Shown one piece after another: positions 35,164-43,555 of a DNA stretch of 64,000 nt; position 1 is the first letter of the stretch, and each line of letters starts with the position of its first letter. The position numbers were made by a program, and so were the translations under genes. The stretch lies in the NCBI GenBank assembly GCA_050010115.1, contig JBEKLQ010000002.1:1-64000 (forward strand), read 5' to 3'. A model generated the notes under the pieces. It was not told the origin of the DNA, did not search any database, and was given only the letters and a program-made list of their open reading frames with translations. The DNA is from JAKACA01 sp050010115 (GTDB lineage: Bacteria; Actinomycetota; Acidimicrobiia; Acidimicrobiales; Bog-793).

Positions 35164-36366
35164 TCACGACCGCCGGGCGGCGACGGCGTACGCACCGCGG
35201 GAGCCACCGGCGTCCTGCCCGCCTTCAGCGGAGCCGAGTGAACCTGCTGGACCGCCCGGGGCGCCCGGGTCGATAACGGTGATCTCGCAAAAGCCGAATC
35301 GAGCCAGCAGATGACACCACGTCACGGGGTGCAGCGGTCGCCTCGAGACGAGATCCGCGCTGATCAGATCGACCGCGTCCGCTGCCGAAGGATGGACGCT
35401 CACGAGTACGACGATCCCGTCGCGGCGCAGCCGTGTCGAGGCGAGATGGATCAGCGCACGCGCGCTGCCCGGGCTCACCTGCTCGGTGGCTCCGGAGACG
35501 ACGAGGCCCCCGAGGGACCGCCGATCTTGGGACCCAAGGCGCTCGAGCGCCCCGGCTCTCGCCACGGTGTCCGAGCCCGCAGCAGCTGCTGGGTCCGCCC
35601 CGGCGGCTTCATGGCCCGCCTCGATCAAGCGCTGGACGAACTCACCGTCTCCGCACTCGACGTGGAGTACGAGTCCGCCGGGACAACGCTCGAGCCGCTC
35701 GATGACCCAGCGCTCGAGGTCGCTCGCCCGGTCGGCATCGGCGCCGCGACTGTCGGCGCCTCCGTTGCGCCCGGCGCCCGGGCGCGGCGAGCGCGCCAAC
35801 TCCCACGAGCCGGAGGGACCGGGAGCACCCGGAGCCGACGGCAGCACACGTCCGCGAGGCGAGACCCGATCGAGCCGACCCGAGCGCCCGCCCGACGTCG
35901 CCACCCGCCGTGCATGGTCGGCAGCGACATGACCCTGCGTCGCCAGTAGCTCGGCCACGCGACCTGCCTGGTCGATCGACCGGCGTTCGATCGAGCGCAG
36001 CCGGGGCCCTGCCACCCGCTTCGCCGTGCCCAAGCTCCTTCGCGACACGACCTTGCCTGCTCGAGCCGAACGCCGAGCGACACCCGAGGCGACACTGCGG
36101 AGGGCTCTTGGTCCGGCGGGCTCAATCACCCTGCCGCCGTCGCTCGACCCTGCCGTGCCGCCGCTGCCCCGGTAGAGCTGCGGCTCGGTGAGCGCGCCGC
36201 TCTCGACCTCGCGAGCCAGTGCGCCGACATCCCGGGCGATCTCCTCCCAACGCCGGTCAAGCTCTTCGGCCTCGCCTGGCGGCGACTCGTTGACACGGAG
36301 GCGTCCGGCCTCCTGGAGGATCTCGCTGAGCGCGACGACGACGTCAGCCTCAGGTCCCACGGACAC
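35164..36366 (-). CDS. Degenerate methyltransferase-like protein with long basic middle
   Basis: A protein of 400 residues. The first 65 are acidic and helical. Residues 80-215 are rich in Arg, Ser and Gly, low in hydrophobics and probably disordered. The C-terminal part has a Rossmann-like methyltransferase look: LVLHVECGDGEFVQRLIEAGHEAAGADPAA resembles motif I with Glu in place of Asp, and GIVVLVSVHPSA and WCHLLARFGFCEITVIDPG fit later strands. It may still bind SAM or may be a scaffold. Its GTG directly abuts the stop of the Wzt-like ATPase, so it probably acts in the same polysaccharide pathway. Confidence 0.6.
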   Translation of the reverse strand: MSVGPEADVVVALSEILQEAGRLRVNESPPGEAEELDRRWEEIARDVGALAREVESGALTEPQLYRGSGGTAGSSDGGRVIEPAGPRALRSVASGVARRSARAGKVVSRRSLGTAKRVAGPRLRSIERRSIDQAGRVAELLATQGHVAADHARRVATSGGRSGRLDRVSPRGRVLPSAPGAPGPSGSWELARSPRPGAGRNGGADSRGADADRASDLERWVIERLERCPGGLVLHVECGDGEFVQRLIEAGHEAAGADPAAAAGSDTVARAGALERLGSQDRRSLGGLVVSGATEQVSPGSARALIHLASTRLRRDGIVVLVSVHPSAADAVDLISADLVSRRPLHPVTWCHLLARFGFCEITVIDPGAPGGPAGSLGSAEGGQDAGGSRGAYAVAARRS

Positions 36367-37641
36367 TCACAGACCGTACTGCTGCGGCTTCAAATTCACC
36401 GAGAACGGGATCGCGACACTCCCGGTGGCCCGCCCCGGGTTCACGACCTCGAACGTCGCAGCCGGCTCTTGGCGCGCGTACACGGTGCCTGCCCCAGTGT
36501 CTTGGACACGCAAATTCACCGTGTACCGGCCGTCCAGCAAGGGCAGGTCGGCGAATTGGAATGACACCGTGGACAGCCCGGTTTCCAGGTCGTAGCGGTC
36601 ACCGACCATCGCGCTGTCGCAATCGAACACCAGGCCGCCGTGCTCGGTGAAGACCGAACACCCGAAGGCCACGTTCGGGACGCGGGACTTCACCTTGAGG
36701 TCGAGCACGATGTTGAAGCCCTCACCGGGAAACACATGTTGGCGTTCAGGAACACCCGGCAGCTCGATCCGGCAGGCGGTGATGGCAACCCGGCGCTCCG
36801 TCACCACCGGAATCGGCCCAGTGGGGCGCCTGTCGGGCGCGGCGACCTGAGCCGTAGCCGGTGCCGCGTCCTCACCGACTGATGTGTGCTCAGCGGCGGT
36901 GGCCTCTCCGGTCTCGATCAGGCGGTCCCGGAACGCCCGGATGGCCTCGCCCGGGGGGGCCACGGAGATCACGTTCCCAGCGTCGATCACCGCCACTCGA
37001 TTGCAGATCTGGCGCATGACGTCGGCGGCATGGGACACGACGACGATCGTCCGGCCTTCGGTCTGGAACTGGTGGATACGGTCCATGCACTTCTGCTGGA
37101 AGTGCTCGTCGCCGACAGCGAGGACCTCGTCGACGAGGAGGATGTCCGGGTTGACGTTGACGGCCACGGCGAAGCCCAGCCGAACGTACATGCCGGACGA
37201 GTAGAAGCGCACCTGGTTGTCGATGAAGTCCTCGAGCTCGGCGAACGCCACGATGGCGTCGAAGCTCCGCTCGATCTCCTTGCGCGACAGCCCGAGCAGC
37301 GATGCATTCAGGAAGATGTTGTCCCGGCCCGACATCTCCGGCTGGAAGCCGGCGCCGAGCTCGAGCATGGCAGCGAGCTGCCCGCGCAGCAGGATCTGTC
37401 CGGAGGTCGGTTGCAGGATGCCGGCGATGCACTTGAGCAATGTCGACTTGCCGGATCCGTTGCGGCCGAGGATGCCGAGTGTCTCGCCCGGGTTGACCTC
37501 GAGATCAACATTGTTGAGCGCCCAGAACTCCTCGTAGGGCACCCGGCCGGCATGGACCACGCGCTCCTTCAAGGAGGTGTATTTCTCCTTGTAGAGGCGG
37601 AAGCGTTTGGAGACGTGCTGCACCTCGATGGCGGTGCTCAT
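36367..37641 (-). CDS. wzt: Wzt-type polysaccharide ABC exporter ATPase with C-terminal carbohydrate-binding domain
   Basis: The 424-residue protein has an ABC domain (residues 1-250): Walker A ILGRNGSGKST (57-67), signature FYSSGMYVRLGFAVA and Walker B ILLVDEVLAVGD, all typical of O-antigen/teichoic-acid exporters. A linker (about 265-295) leads to a beta-rich Wzt-C-like domain (305-424, with PGEGFNIVLDLKVKSRVPNVAFGCSVFTEHGGLVFD) that in Wzt recognises the finished chain end. The ATG overlaps nothing and lies 7 bp after the permease stop. It exports a lipid-linked glycan. Confidence 0.92.
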   Translation of the reverse strand: MSTAIEVQHVSKRFRLYKEKYTSLKERVVHAGRVPYEEFWALNNVDLEVNPGETLGILGRNGSGKSTLLKCIAGILQPTSGQILLRGQLAAMLELGAGFQPEMSGRDNIFLNASLLGLSRKEIERSFDAIVAFAELEDFIDNQVRFYSSGMYVRLGFAVAVNVNPDILLVDEVLAVGDEHFQQKCMDRIHQFQTEGRTIVVVSHAADVMRQICNRVAVIDAGNVISVAPPGEAIRAFRDRLIETGEATAAEHTSVGEDAAPATAQVAAPDRRPTGPIPVVTERRVAITACRIELPGVPERQHVFPGEGFNIVLDLKVKSRVPNVAFGCSVFTEHGGLVFDCDSAMVGDRYDLETGLSTVSFQFADLPLLDGRYTVNLRVQDTGAGTVYARQEPAATFEVVNPGRATGSVAIPFSVNLKPQQYGL

Positions 37642-37648
37642 CGCGTAG

Positions 37649-38647
37649 TCACAGCTCCTCGGCGAAGTTGCCTTCGACACGGCCGAAGATGACCATGGCG
37701 ATCAGCAACAGGACGATGGAGACGACGAATACGGCGGCCAGCCCTGCCCAGTAAGGCGCCGCACCCCACGTCGGCAGCACCTGGTACGGGACGGTCGTGG
37801 AGATCGAGGACACGATCTTGCCGGCCGGCGGGACGACGTTGCCGAAGAGGCACCGTTGGAAGGCCACGACGATCCACATGAGCGGGTTCGCCTCGTAGAT
37901 CCACCGGAACCAGGGGTGGTCGTGGAGTTCGTGCGTGAGGTTGGAGAAGGCGTACACGATGGGCGGGCTGAAGAAGAGCGCCACGAGGAGCACCTCGACG
38001 AGGTGTTGCACGTCCCGGAGGTAGACGTTGACGGCGGACAGGAAGATCGCCAGGGCGGCGGCCAGGAGAATGTCGCAGACGAGGGCGAACAGCAGCAGTG
38101 GTACGTAGCCGAACGCCGGGAGGACCTGGAACCCGGCAAGAAACGCCACAAGGATGCACGTCTGGAAGAAGAAGTAGCAGATGGCTGTCCCCACCTGGGC
38201 GAGGGCCAGGACCTCGCGGGGGAATGCCACCTTCTTCACGATCCCGGCGTGAGCCACGAGCACGCCGGACGAGGAGAGCAGCGAGTTGTTGAACAGGTTC
38301 CAGGGCAGCAGGCCGGCGAACAGGAACAGGGCGAAGTCCGGCGTCGGGTTGTGGAGGAAGTACTTGAAGACGACGTAATAGATCATGAGGATCAGCGCCG
38401 GGTTGAGGAACGACCACAAGAACCCCAGCACGCTGTTCTTGTAACGGACCTTCAGTTCCTTGCGAACCAGGAAACCCAACAGCTCGCGCGACGACCAAAT
38501 CTCGACGAGGCGCTGCCGGAGGCTGACTCGAGCCGACACCACGCGCTGCGGGAGCGCACCTCGGTCGCGAGGCGAGGACGAGTCGTAAGCGAGCCGCGAA
38601 CCCCCCATGAGCTGTTCGCCTACCCAGCGGCCGGTTCCTCGGCCCAT
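37649..38647 (-). CDS. wzm: Wzm-type ABC-2 polysaccharide exporter permease
   Basis: A permease of 332 residues. A polar N-terminus of about 70 residues leads into ELLGFLVRKELKVRYKNSVLGFLWSFLNPALILMIYYVVF, the family hallmark. About six membrane helices follow, with SAVNVYLRDVQHLVEVLL before the last pair. It pairs with the Wzt-type ATPase downstream. The ATG chosen has AGGAGG twelve bases upstream; an ATG 13 codons later (MGGSRLAY) is an alternative. It forms the channel for export of a polymer made by the neighbouring glycosyltransferases. Confidence 0.9.
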   Translation of the reverse strand: MGRGTGRWVGEQLMGGSRLAYDSSSPRDRGALPQRVVSARVSLRQRLVEIWSSRELLGFLVRKELKVRYKNSVLGFLWSFLNPALILMIYYVVFKYFLHNPTPDFALFLFAGLLPWNLFNNSLLSSSGVLVAHAGIVKKVAFPREVLALAQVGTAICYFFFQTCILVAFLAGFQVLPAFGYVPLLLFALVCDILLAAALAIFLSAVNVYLRDVQHLVEVLLVALFFSPPIVYAFSNLTHELHDHPWFRWIYEANPLMWIVVAFQRCLFGNVVPPAGKIVSSISTTVPYQVLPTWGAAPYWAGLAAVFVVSIVLLLIAMVIFGRVEGNFAEEL

Positions 38648-38790
38648 TGTTGTCTCGATCCTCCTGGATACCCTGGCGCGGAGGTCGCGACCAGCGGGTG
38701 GACGCGATCCTACCGGGGGTGTGCTCTCTAGTACCCGCATGGCCCGGCGGGAGCCCGGCTCATCCCTCACCAGACAGTGCTCGCCGGTAG

Positions 38791-38840
38791 GCTCGTGAGG
38801 ACGAGCAGGCTTGTGCCACAACCAGATCGCAGCCTGCTCG
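38791..38840 (+). promoter_or_regulatory. Competing inverted repeats in the leader of the coiled-coil gene
   Basis: A 10-bp perfect repeat pairs CGAGCAGGCT (38802-38811) with AGCCTGCTCG (38831-38840), loop 19. The same CGAGC can instead pair with GCTCGT (38791-38796) in a 6-bp hairpin with a 4-nt loop. The two folds exclude each other and lie 41 bp upstream of a GTG start. The remaining 38648-38880 sequence shows nothing else clear. Confidence 0.4.
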
Positions 38841-38880
38841 AAGAGTCATCCTACCGACTCAACCCAAGGAGAGGAACGCC

Positions 38881-39234
38881 GTGGCCTCGGTCGCCCGCAA
38901 AGGATGGCATCGAGTCAAGTCGAGCCTGGCCGATGAAGTCATCGCGCGAACCGAGCAGCTCCAAAGTGCTCGAGAGAAGGAGATACTGCGCCAGTTGAGC
39001 GACGTGTTCAGCGAGCTCGCCCGGCTGTCCACCGACGTCGGGGCGGTCTGGCGGGCCGTCGAGGAAGTGAGCACCCGGCTCGACGCCCAGGCCACCGACA
39101 TTGCCACGCTCGTCGACGCCGTGAACGCCCAGATCGACATCGAGTACCAGTCAACCGAGATCCTCGGCCGCTTGCTGCAGTCGACCCGGGCGCGGCTCGA
39201 GGTCCTCGAACAAGCCTCGCCGAGCGCCCCGTGA
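38881..39234 (+). CDS. Small coiled-coil protein of unknown function
   Basis: This 117-residue protein is almost entirely helical: a basic N-terminus (RKGWHRVKSSL) followed by heptad-like stretches (EVIARTEQLQSAREKEILRQ, then SELARLSTDVGAVWRAVEEV) through to residue 110. No membrane segment, cysteine or catalytic motif. The GTG start has AAGGAGAGGAACGCC upstream, a strong ribosome binding site. It is divergent from the exporter permease and 60 bp upstream of a large glycosyltransferase, suggesting a structural or chain-length role in the polysaccharide machinery; this is inferred from position only. Confidence 0.7.
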   Translation: MASVARKGWHRVKSSLADEVIARTEQLQSAREKEILRQLSDVFSELARLSTDVGAVWRAVEEVSTRLDAQATDIATLVDAVNAQIDIEYQSTEILGRLLQSTRARLEVLEQASPSAP

Positions 39235-39294
39235 GCCGACACCCGCCCGGCCCGCCCCTCCTCCCGATCGCTCACCCGGAGGCCTGAGGCGGCA

Positions 39295-41298
39295 ATGGGC
39301 CAAGGACTGCGAGACGGCCCGGTCGTAGTGGATCTCCGGGCCCTTCAGGCGCCGGCATGGCGCGGCACGGAGGTGAGCAGCTACCTGCGCGACTTCGCCG
39401 TGGCGCTCGGGCGACACCGGCCCGATCTCGTGAGCCGCTACCTGCTGGCGCCGGACTCACCTCATCCGACGGACATGGGGGAACTGCTCTCGACGGGAAA
39501 GGTTGCCCTCCACGGCACGCCCGGAGCCATCCCGGCGAGCGCCCGCGTGTACCACAGCCTGTCGGTCTTCGAGCTCGACGATCCGATCGGCGCGGTCTGG
39601 CCGGCCGCAGTCGAGCACCTCGGGCTGTCGTTCTCGGCGACAGTGTGCGACCTCGCGCCACTCAAGAACCCGGATCTCTACCTGCCCGACCCTCGGCAGC
39701 GGCGCCGCTACCGAGCGCGCTGCCAAGTACTGCGCTTTGCCGACGCGCTCCTCGCCGTGTCGGAGGCCACACAAGCGGATCTCATTGATCTGGTCGGCGT
39801 GGATCCGGGCGCCGTGACAGTGGTGGGTACGGGCAGCCCTGGGGGCTCAGCGGAGCCGGACCTGTGGCGGACCGGCACCGGCATCGGCATCGGCATCGGC
39901 ATCGGCATCGGCACCGGCACCGGCACCGGCACCGGCACGAAGGAATCCTGGCAGGATGTCGTGGATCGAGCGGCGACGGTATTCGAGGGGCTCGCCTCCC
40001 GCCATCGTAGAGCTTGGCGACGGGCTCCTCGCCTGGCATTCGTCTCACCGTTCCCACCGGTCGCGTCCGGCATCGCGAGCTACAGCTTGCGGCTCCTCGA
40101 GGCCACCACCAATCGGCTTGCGGAGATCGCACCAGAGGCCGTCCTGGACTGCTTTGCCGACGGCCTCGAGCGCGCAGCGCCAAGTGTCGCTCCGCTCGTC
40201 GCCTGCCCGGACCTGCCAGGGGACGGGGGGTGGTTCGACGCCCGGAGCTTCCCCTCCGTGGACCGCGCCATCGGAGGCTATGACCGGATCGTCGACGTCC
40301 TCGGCAACAGCGAGTACCACTGCGGGGCACTCGCCGCCCTGCGGGACCGCCGCGGCGTAGTCATGGCACATGAGGTCCGTCTCACCAGCCTCATGCGATT
40401 GTCAGCCAACGCCCGCGGCGCCATGCCCGGTGGCCTCACGGCGGCGATCAGGCGCGCCTACGGGGACGCTGTGCCGAGCCTGCCCGGAGACCAGGACTCA
40501 GTCTCCGACGCGGATCTGGAGCGGCTCGGTTACCTATTGCTGCGGGACGTTGCTATCGACGCCGATCAGGTTCTGCTGTCATCGGAGGCGGCGCGACGGC
40601 TGGCGGCGGCCGACGTCGGTCCCGAGCTCTCGTCCCGCCTCAGCGTGCTGCCGTTCGCCATGGCGCTCGAGGACGCCGAGCTGGCCGCGATCAACGCCAC
40701 CCGGGCGTCGCTCGGTCGCCGCGTTGCGAGCGATTGCCCACTGATCGTGTCGTTCGGGATCGTCGACCCCGTGAAGTTGCCACGAGTCCTCGTGGAGGCG
40801 GCTGCCGCCATGTCCGATCGGCGTGAGGTCCACCTCGCGCTCGTGGGGCCGATCAGCAGCAAGCTCGCCACCGAGCTGACCGAGTTGGTGGATGAGCTCG
40901 AGATCGCGGGACGTGTCACGCTCACGGGACACGTCGATCGCTCGGCATACCTCGAGTACCTCGGAATGGCGACGGTGGCGGTACAGCTGCGGGCGGGCTT
41001 TGGAGGTGAGGCGTCCGCTGCTGTCGGCGACTGCCTGGCCGCAGGGGTCCCGACGATCGTGTCGAACGTCGGCTGGTTGGGCGAGCTGCCCGACGCCGTC
41101 GTCGTGAAACTCGACCGCACTTCCCCGGCCTCGGCGAAAGCCGAGCTGGGCGACAAGCTGTTGTCGCTCCTCGATCACCCTGAGACTATGACCAAGCTGT
41201 CGACGAGCGCGGCCGCCTACGCGGCGGAGCACACCTTCGCCCGCACGGCGGCGGCACTGCTGGACGCGCTGGATCTCGCGGTCGCGGCTCGGAAGTAG
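39295..41298 (+). CDS. Fused glycosyltransferase: acceptor half-domain, repeat linker, full GT4 unit
   Basis: A protein of 667 residues. Residues 8-185 form a GT-B acceptor domain (VVVDLRALQAPAWRGTEVSSY ... ADALLAVSEATQADLIDLVGVDPGAVTVVGTG) that stops where the donor domain should begin. Residues 193-215 are a Gly-Thr/Gly-Ile linker encoded by a hexanucleotide repeat. From about 245 a second GT unit starts (LAFVSPFPPVASGIASYSLRLLEA) and is complete through LVGPISSKL, GRVTLTGHVDRSAYLEYL and GDCLAAGVPTIVSNVGWLGELP. The second unit lacks the classical EGFGxxxxE (it reads RAGFGGEASAAVGDCLAAG). Tandem GT4 proteins are known in polysaccharide loci; loss of the first donor domain is unusual. Confidence 0.85.
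   Translation: MGQGLRDGPVVVDLRALQAPAWRGTEVSSYLRDFAVALGRHRPDLVSRYLLAPDSPHPTDMGELLSTGKVALHGTPGAIPASARVYHSLSVFELDDPIGAVWPAAVEHLGLSFSATVCDLAPLKNPDLYLPDPRQRRRYRARCQVLRFADALLAVSEATQADLIDLVGVDPGAVTVVGTGSPGGSAEPDLWRTGTGIGIGIGIGIGTGTGTGTGTKESWQDVVDRAATVFEGLASRHRRAWRRAPRLAFVSPFPPVASGIASYSLRLLEATTNRLAEIAPEAVLDCFADGLERAAPSVAPLVACPDLPGDGGWFDARSFPSVDRAIGGYDRIVDVLGNSEYHCGALAALRDRRGVVMAHEVRLTSLMRLSANARGAMPGGLTAAIRRAYGDAVPSLPGDQDSVSDADLERLGYLLLRDVAIDADQVLLSSEAARRLAAADVGPELSSRLSVLPFAMALEDAELAAINATRASLGRRVASDCPLIVSFGIVDPVKLPRVLVEAAAAMSDRREVHLALVGPISSKLATELTELVDELEIAGRVTLTGHVDRSAYLEYLGMATVAVQLRAGFGGEASAAVGDCLAAGVPTIVSNVGWLGELPDAVVVKLDRTSPASAKAELGDKLLSLLDHPETMTKLSTSAAAYAAEHTFARTAAALLDALDLAVAARK
39871..39938 (+). 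repeat. Hexanucleotide tandem repeat inside a glycosyltransferase gene
   Basis: About eleven in-frame copies: two ACCGGC, five ATCGGC, then four ACCGGC and a final ACG. They encode alternating Thr-Gly and Ile-Gly residues. Copy-number changes keep the frame. Confidence 0.95.
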
Positions 41299-41331
41299 CG
41301 CACGCCGCCCGCCGGCGCCACCAAAGCGACT

Positions 41332-42246
41332 TCAGGTGGCTCGGCGGATCGCTCCCCGAAGCTCGGTCCAAGTCAGCCGGACCAGGTGGGCGACCGAGCG
41401 AGTGGCCGGGCGTCGCTCGGCGGCGGCGAGCACCCGCGTCGCCCCCCGGCGGATCGAGAGCGACACCGCCGGGCGGGGAGCTCCGGGAGCCAGCCTTCGT
41501 CCGCCCCGGACATCGTTTGTCTTGCGCAGTGGACCCAGATCAGGCACGCCAGCCCCCGGAGCCGGCAGCCACTGCCACTGCGACACCCGGGTGGTACGGC
41601 CGTTACCGGGAATCGGGAGCAGGCCGCGCCGGCCGAGTGACTCTCGCTCGGCCGCGGCCCTGGCTCGCACCATGCTCGTGACATGCGCCGCTGTCGCGTC
41701 CGCACCGTCTCCCCATCCCTCGAGAGGTGTGCCACCCAGCTCGCTCGATCCCGCCGGAGGAGCGGAATCCACCGTCGACACCCGATCCCCGAGCGGTCCG
41801 AGCAGTGCGGCCAACTCGGCGCGCAGCGACTCGTCGCCAACCTCGATCCGGGTGACGGCCGTCCACAGCTCGATGGCGGCTCGACCGCCCGGGCCACCGG
41901 GAAGGTCATCGGGATCATTCAGTCTCAAGGTGACGTCCCGACCCCGCAGCGCCCGCGCCATCGCCATGAGCGCGGCAGCCCGCTCGGCCCGACCGGCACC
42001 GTGGCGCACCGGTAGCCCGGGCTCGATCTGCACCACCGACGCGTCAGCACGCCGGGCCAGGAAACCAACCTCGATGGCCGAGGGCACGCCCGCCGCGGCC
42101 AGGTACCGGTGAGAGGCGGCCAAGGGGTCGAGCGACACGATCTCGACTTCGTGCCCTTCGCTGCGGAGCCGGAGCACCTTGGACAGCAACGCGTCCCGGT
42201 GACCGCCGTCCGGCGGGGGAACGGAACCGACGACGAGAACCTTCAC
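41332..42246 (-). CDS. Single-domain glycosyltransferase-like protein of unknown function
   Basis: The protein has 304 residues. The N-terminus, VLVVGSVPPPDGGHRDALLSKVLRLRSEGHEVEIVSLDP, is a Rossmann start like the acceptor half of GT4 enzymes. VVQIEPGLPVRHGAG and DVTLRLNDPDDLPGGPGG follow, where such enzymes inspect the substrate. After residue 190 similarity fades into a Gly/Arg-rich tail ending in a basic helix (RLTWTELRGAIRRAT). There is no donor-binding domain. The GTG overlaps the upstream glycosyltransferase stop as GTGA, so the two proteins are made together and might act as one unit. Confidence 0.6.
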   Translation of the reverse strand: MKVLVVGSVPPPDGGHRDALLSKVLRLRSEGHEVEIVSLDPLAASHRYLAAAGVPSAIEVGFLARRADASVVQIEPGLPVRHGAGRAERAAALMAMARALRGRDVTLRLNDPDDLPGGPGGRAAIELWTAVTRIEVGDESLRAELAALLGPLGDRVSTVDSAPPAGSSELGGTPLEGWGDGADATAAHVTSMVRARAAAERESLGRRGLLPIPGNGRTTRVSQWQWLPAPGAGVPDLGPLRKTNDVRGGRRLAPGAPRPAVSLSIRRGATRVLAAAERRPATRSVAHLVRLTWTELRGAIRRAT

Positions 42247-43493
42247 CAGATCGCCTCCAAGGACGCCTCCATGGCGTCGAGCACGCGCGGCCAGGTGTAG
42301 TTCGCCAACACGTACTCGCGTCCCCGCTCGGCGAACTCGGAGGCGAGCTTGGGCGCCTCTGCCACGAAGCGCAGGCACTCGCCCAGTTCGAGCTCGTCCC
42401 GGTACAGCAGCCCACCGCCAGAACGCTCGCAGTGCCAGGTGACCACCTCGCTCGCTCCGTTCGCCACGACGACCGTGCGAGCGAGCCAGGCCTCCATGAC
42501 GGTCCGGGAGAAGCTCTCGTTGGCGCTTGGCTGCAGACACGCCGCCGCCGCCGCGAACGCGTTCGGCACCTCGGCCTGATCGAGGTACCCGAGATCGATG
42601 ACCCGGCCGTCCAGCCCCGTGGGTATCTCCGGGTCACCGACGCCAAACGTGACGAGATCGAGGGGCAGCCGGTGGCGGAGGACGGCTGCACCGAACCCGT
42701 GAAGCACCTGCTGCCAGCCTTTCCCGCCCTCCCGCCTGCCGCCGTACAGCACGAACGGTCGCTCCAGGTCGTGCCGCTCTCGAAACCCTTCAGGGTCATA
42801 CGCCGGCGGCTCAGTCACGGCGCAGCCGACAACTGGGTGCTCGGCCGGAAGCGGCGCCAACTTGTGGGCGACCTGGTGCTCCGGCTCGCTGAGGAACCAC
42901 ACCGCCCTCGCACCAGCCAGCGCCGCCCGCACCGATGCCAGGCGGGCATACGGCTCATCGTGCAGACACGGCATCAACACGGTCCGCTCCGGCGCGATTC
43001 CTGCGCAGTACAACGTCGACCAGAACAGGTACGGAGCAAAGACGATGGCGTCGTACTCACGCGCCGAGGCTGCCAGGTACAGGTACAGCTCAGGTACCCG
43101 GAACCTGCCGTTCACCCAGGCGAGGTCTTCGGGCTCGTCAAGCTCATCGCCACCCATGAGGCGCTCCTGAAGCCGCGCCCACAACGCCAGGTCACGTCCG
43201 GGAACGGTCTCGAACCGCCGGATCGTGAGATCTCCGTCGACCTCGACCCCGGGAGCGAACTCGTTTGCCCAGGTGTAGTGGTCCCGGGCGCAGGTCGTGA
43301 GGATGTCGACTCGGTGGCCGCGTGCCGCCAGGCCTGCCGCCGCCTCCCGCGTGGCACTCTCAGCACCACCGACCACGCCCGGGCCATAGCGTGTCGTCAC
43401 GAACGCGAGCCGTCTTCCCGACTGACTTTCGACTGGCAAGTCGTGATCCTCCACAGGTCTGCGGCGCGTATTCGCGTCAGGCTCGCTGACCAC
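42243..43493 (-). CDS. GT4-family glycosyltransferase
   Basis: A GT-B enzyme of 416 residues. The N-terminal domain shows LAFVTTRYGPGVVGGAESATREAAAGLAARGHRVDILTTCARDH. The donor domain begins FVLYGGRREGGKGW (GKG loop) and continues with FGVGDPEIPTGLDGRVIDLGYLD and LQPSANESFSRTVMEAWLARTVVVANGAS, with the paired glutamates of the family. It probably transfers a hexose to a surface polysaccharide intermediate. GTG start; it is divergent from the secreted propeller gene with 62 bp between, and coupled to the half-GT gene downstream. Confidence 0.87.
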   Translation of the reverse strand: MVSEPDANTRRRPVEDHDLPVESQSGRRLAFVTTRYGPGVVGGAESATREAAAGLAARGHRVDILTTCARDHYTWANEFAPGVEVDGDLTIRRFETVPGRDLALWARLQERLMGGDELDEPEDLAWVNGRFRVPELYLYLAASAREYDAIVFAPYLFWSTLYCAGIAPERTVLMPCLHDEPYARLASVRAALAGARAVWFLSEPEHQVAHKLAPLPAEHPVVGCAVTEPPAYDPEGFRERHDLERPFVLYGGRREGGKGWQQVLHGFGAAVLRHRLPLDLVTFGVGDPEIPTGLDGRVIDLGYLDQAEVPNAFAAAAACLQPSANESFSRTVMEAWLARTVVVANGASEVVTWHCERSGGGLLYRDELELGECLRFVAEAPKLASEFAERGREYVLANYTWPRVLDAMEASLEAIW

Positions 43494-43555
43494 GATGCTA
43501 CGCCAGCGTTCTCCCTCCCACCGCGAGGCAACGATGATGGTTAGGCTGCGCGCCG

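Noticed and set aside
39871..39938. Hexanucleotide repeat considered as a CRISPR array
   Set aside because: The units are contiguous with no spacers and are in frame within a glycosyltransferase.
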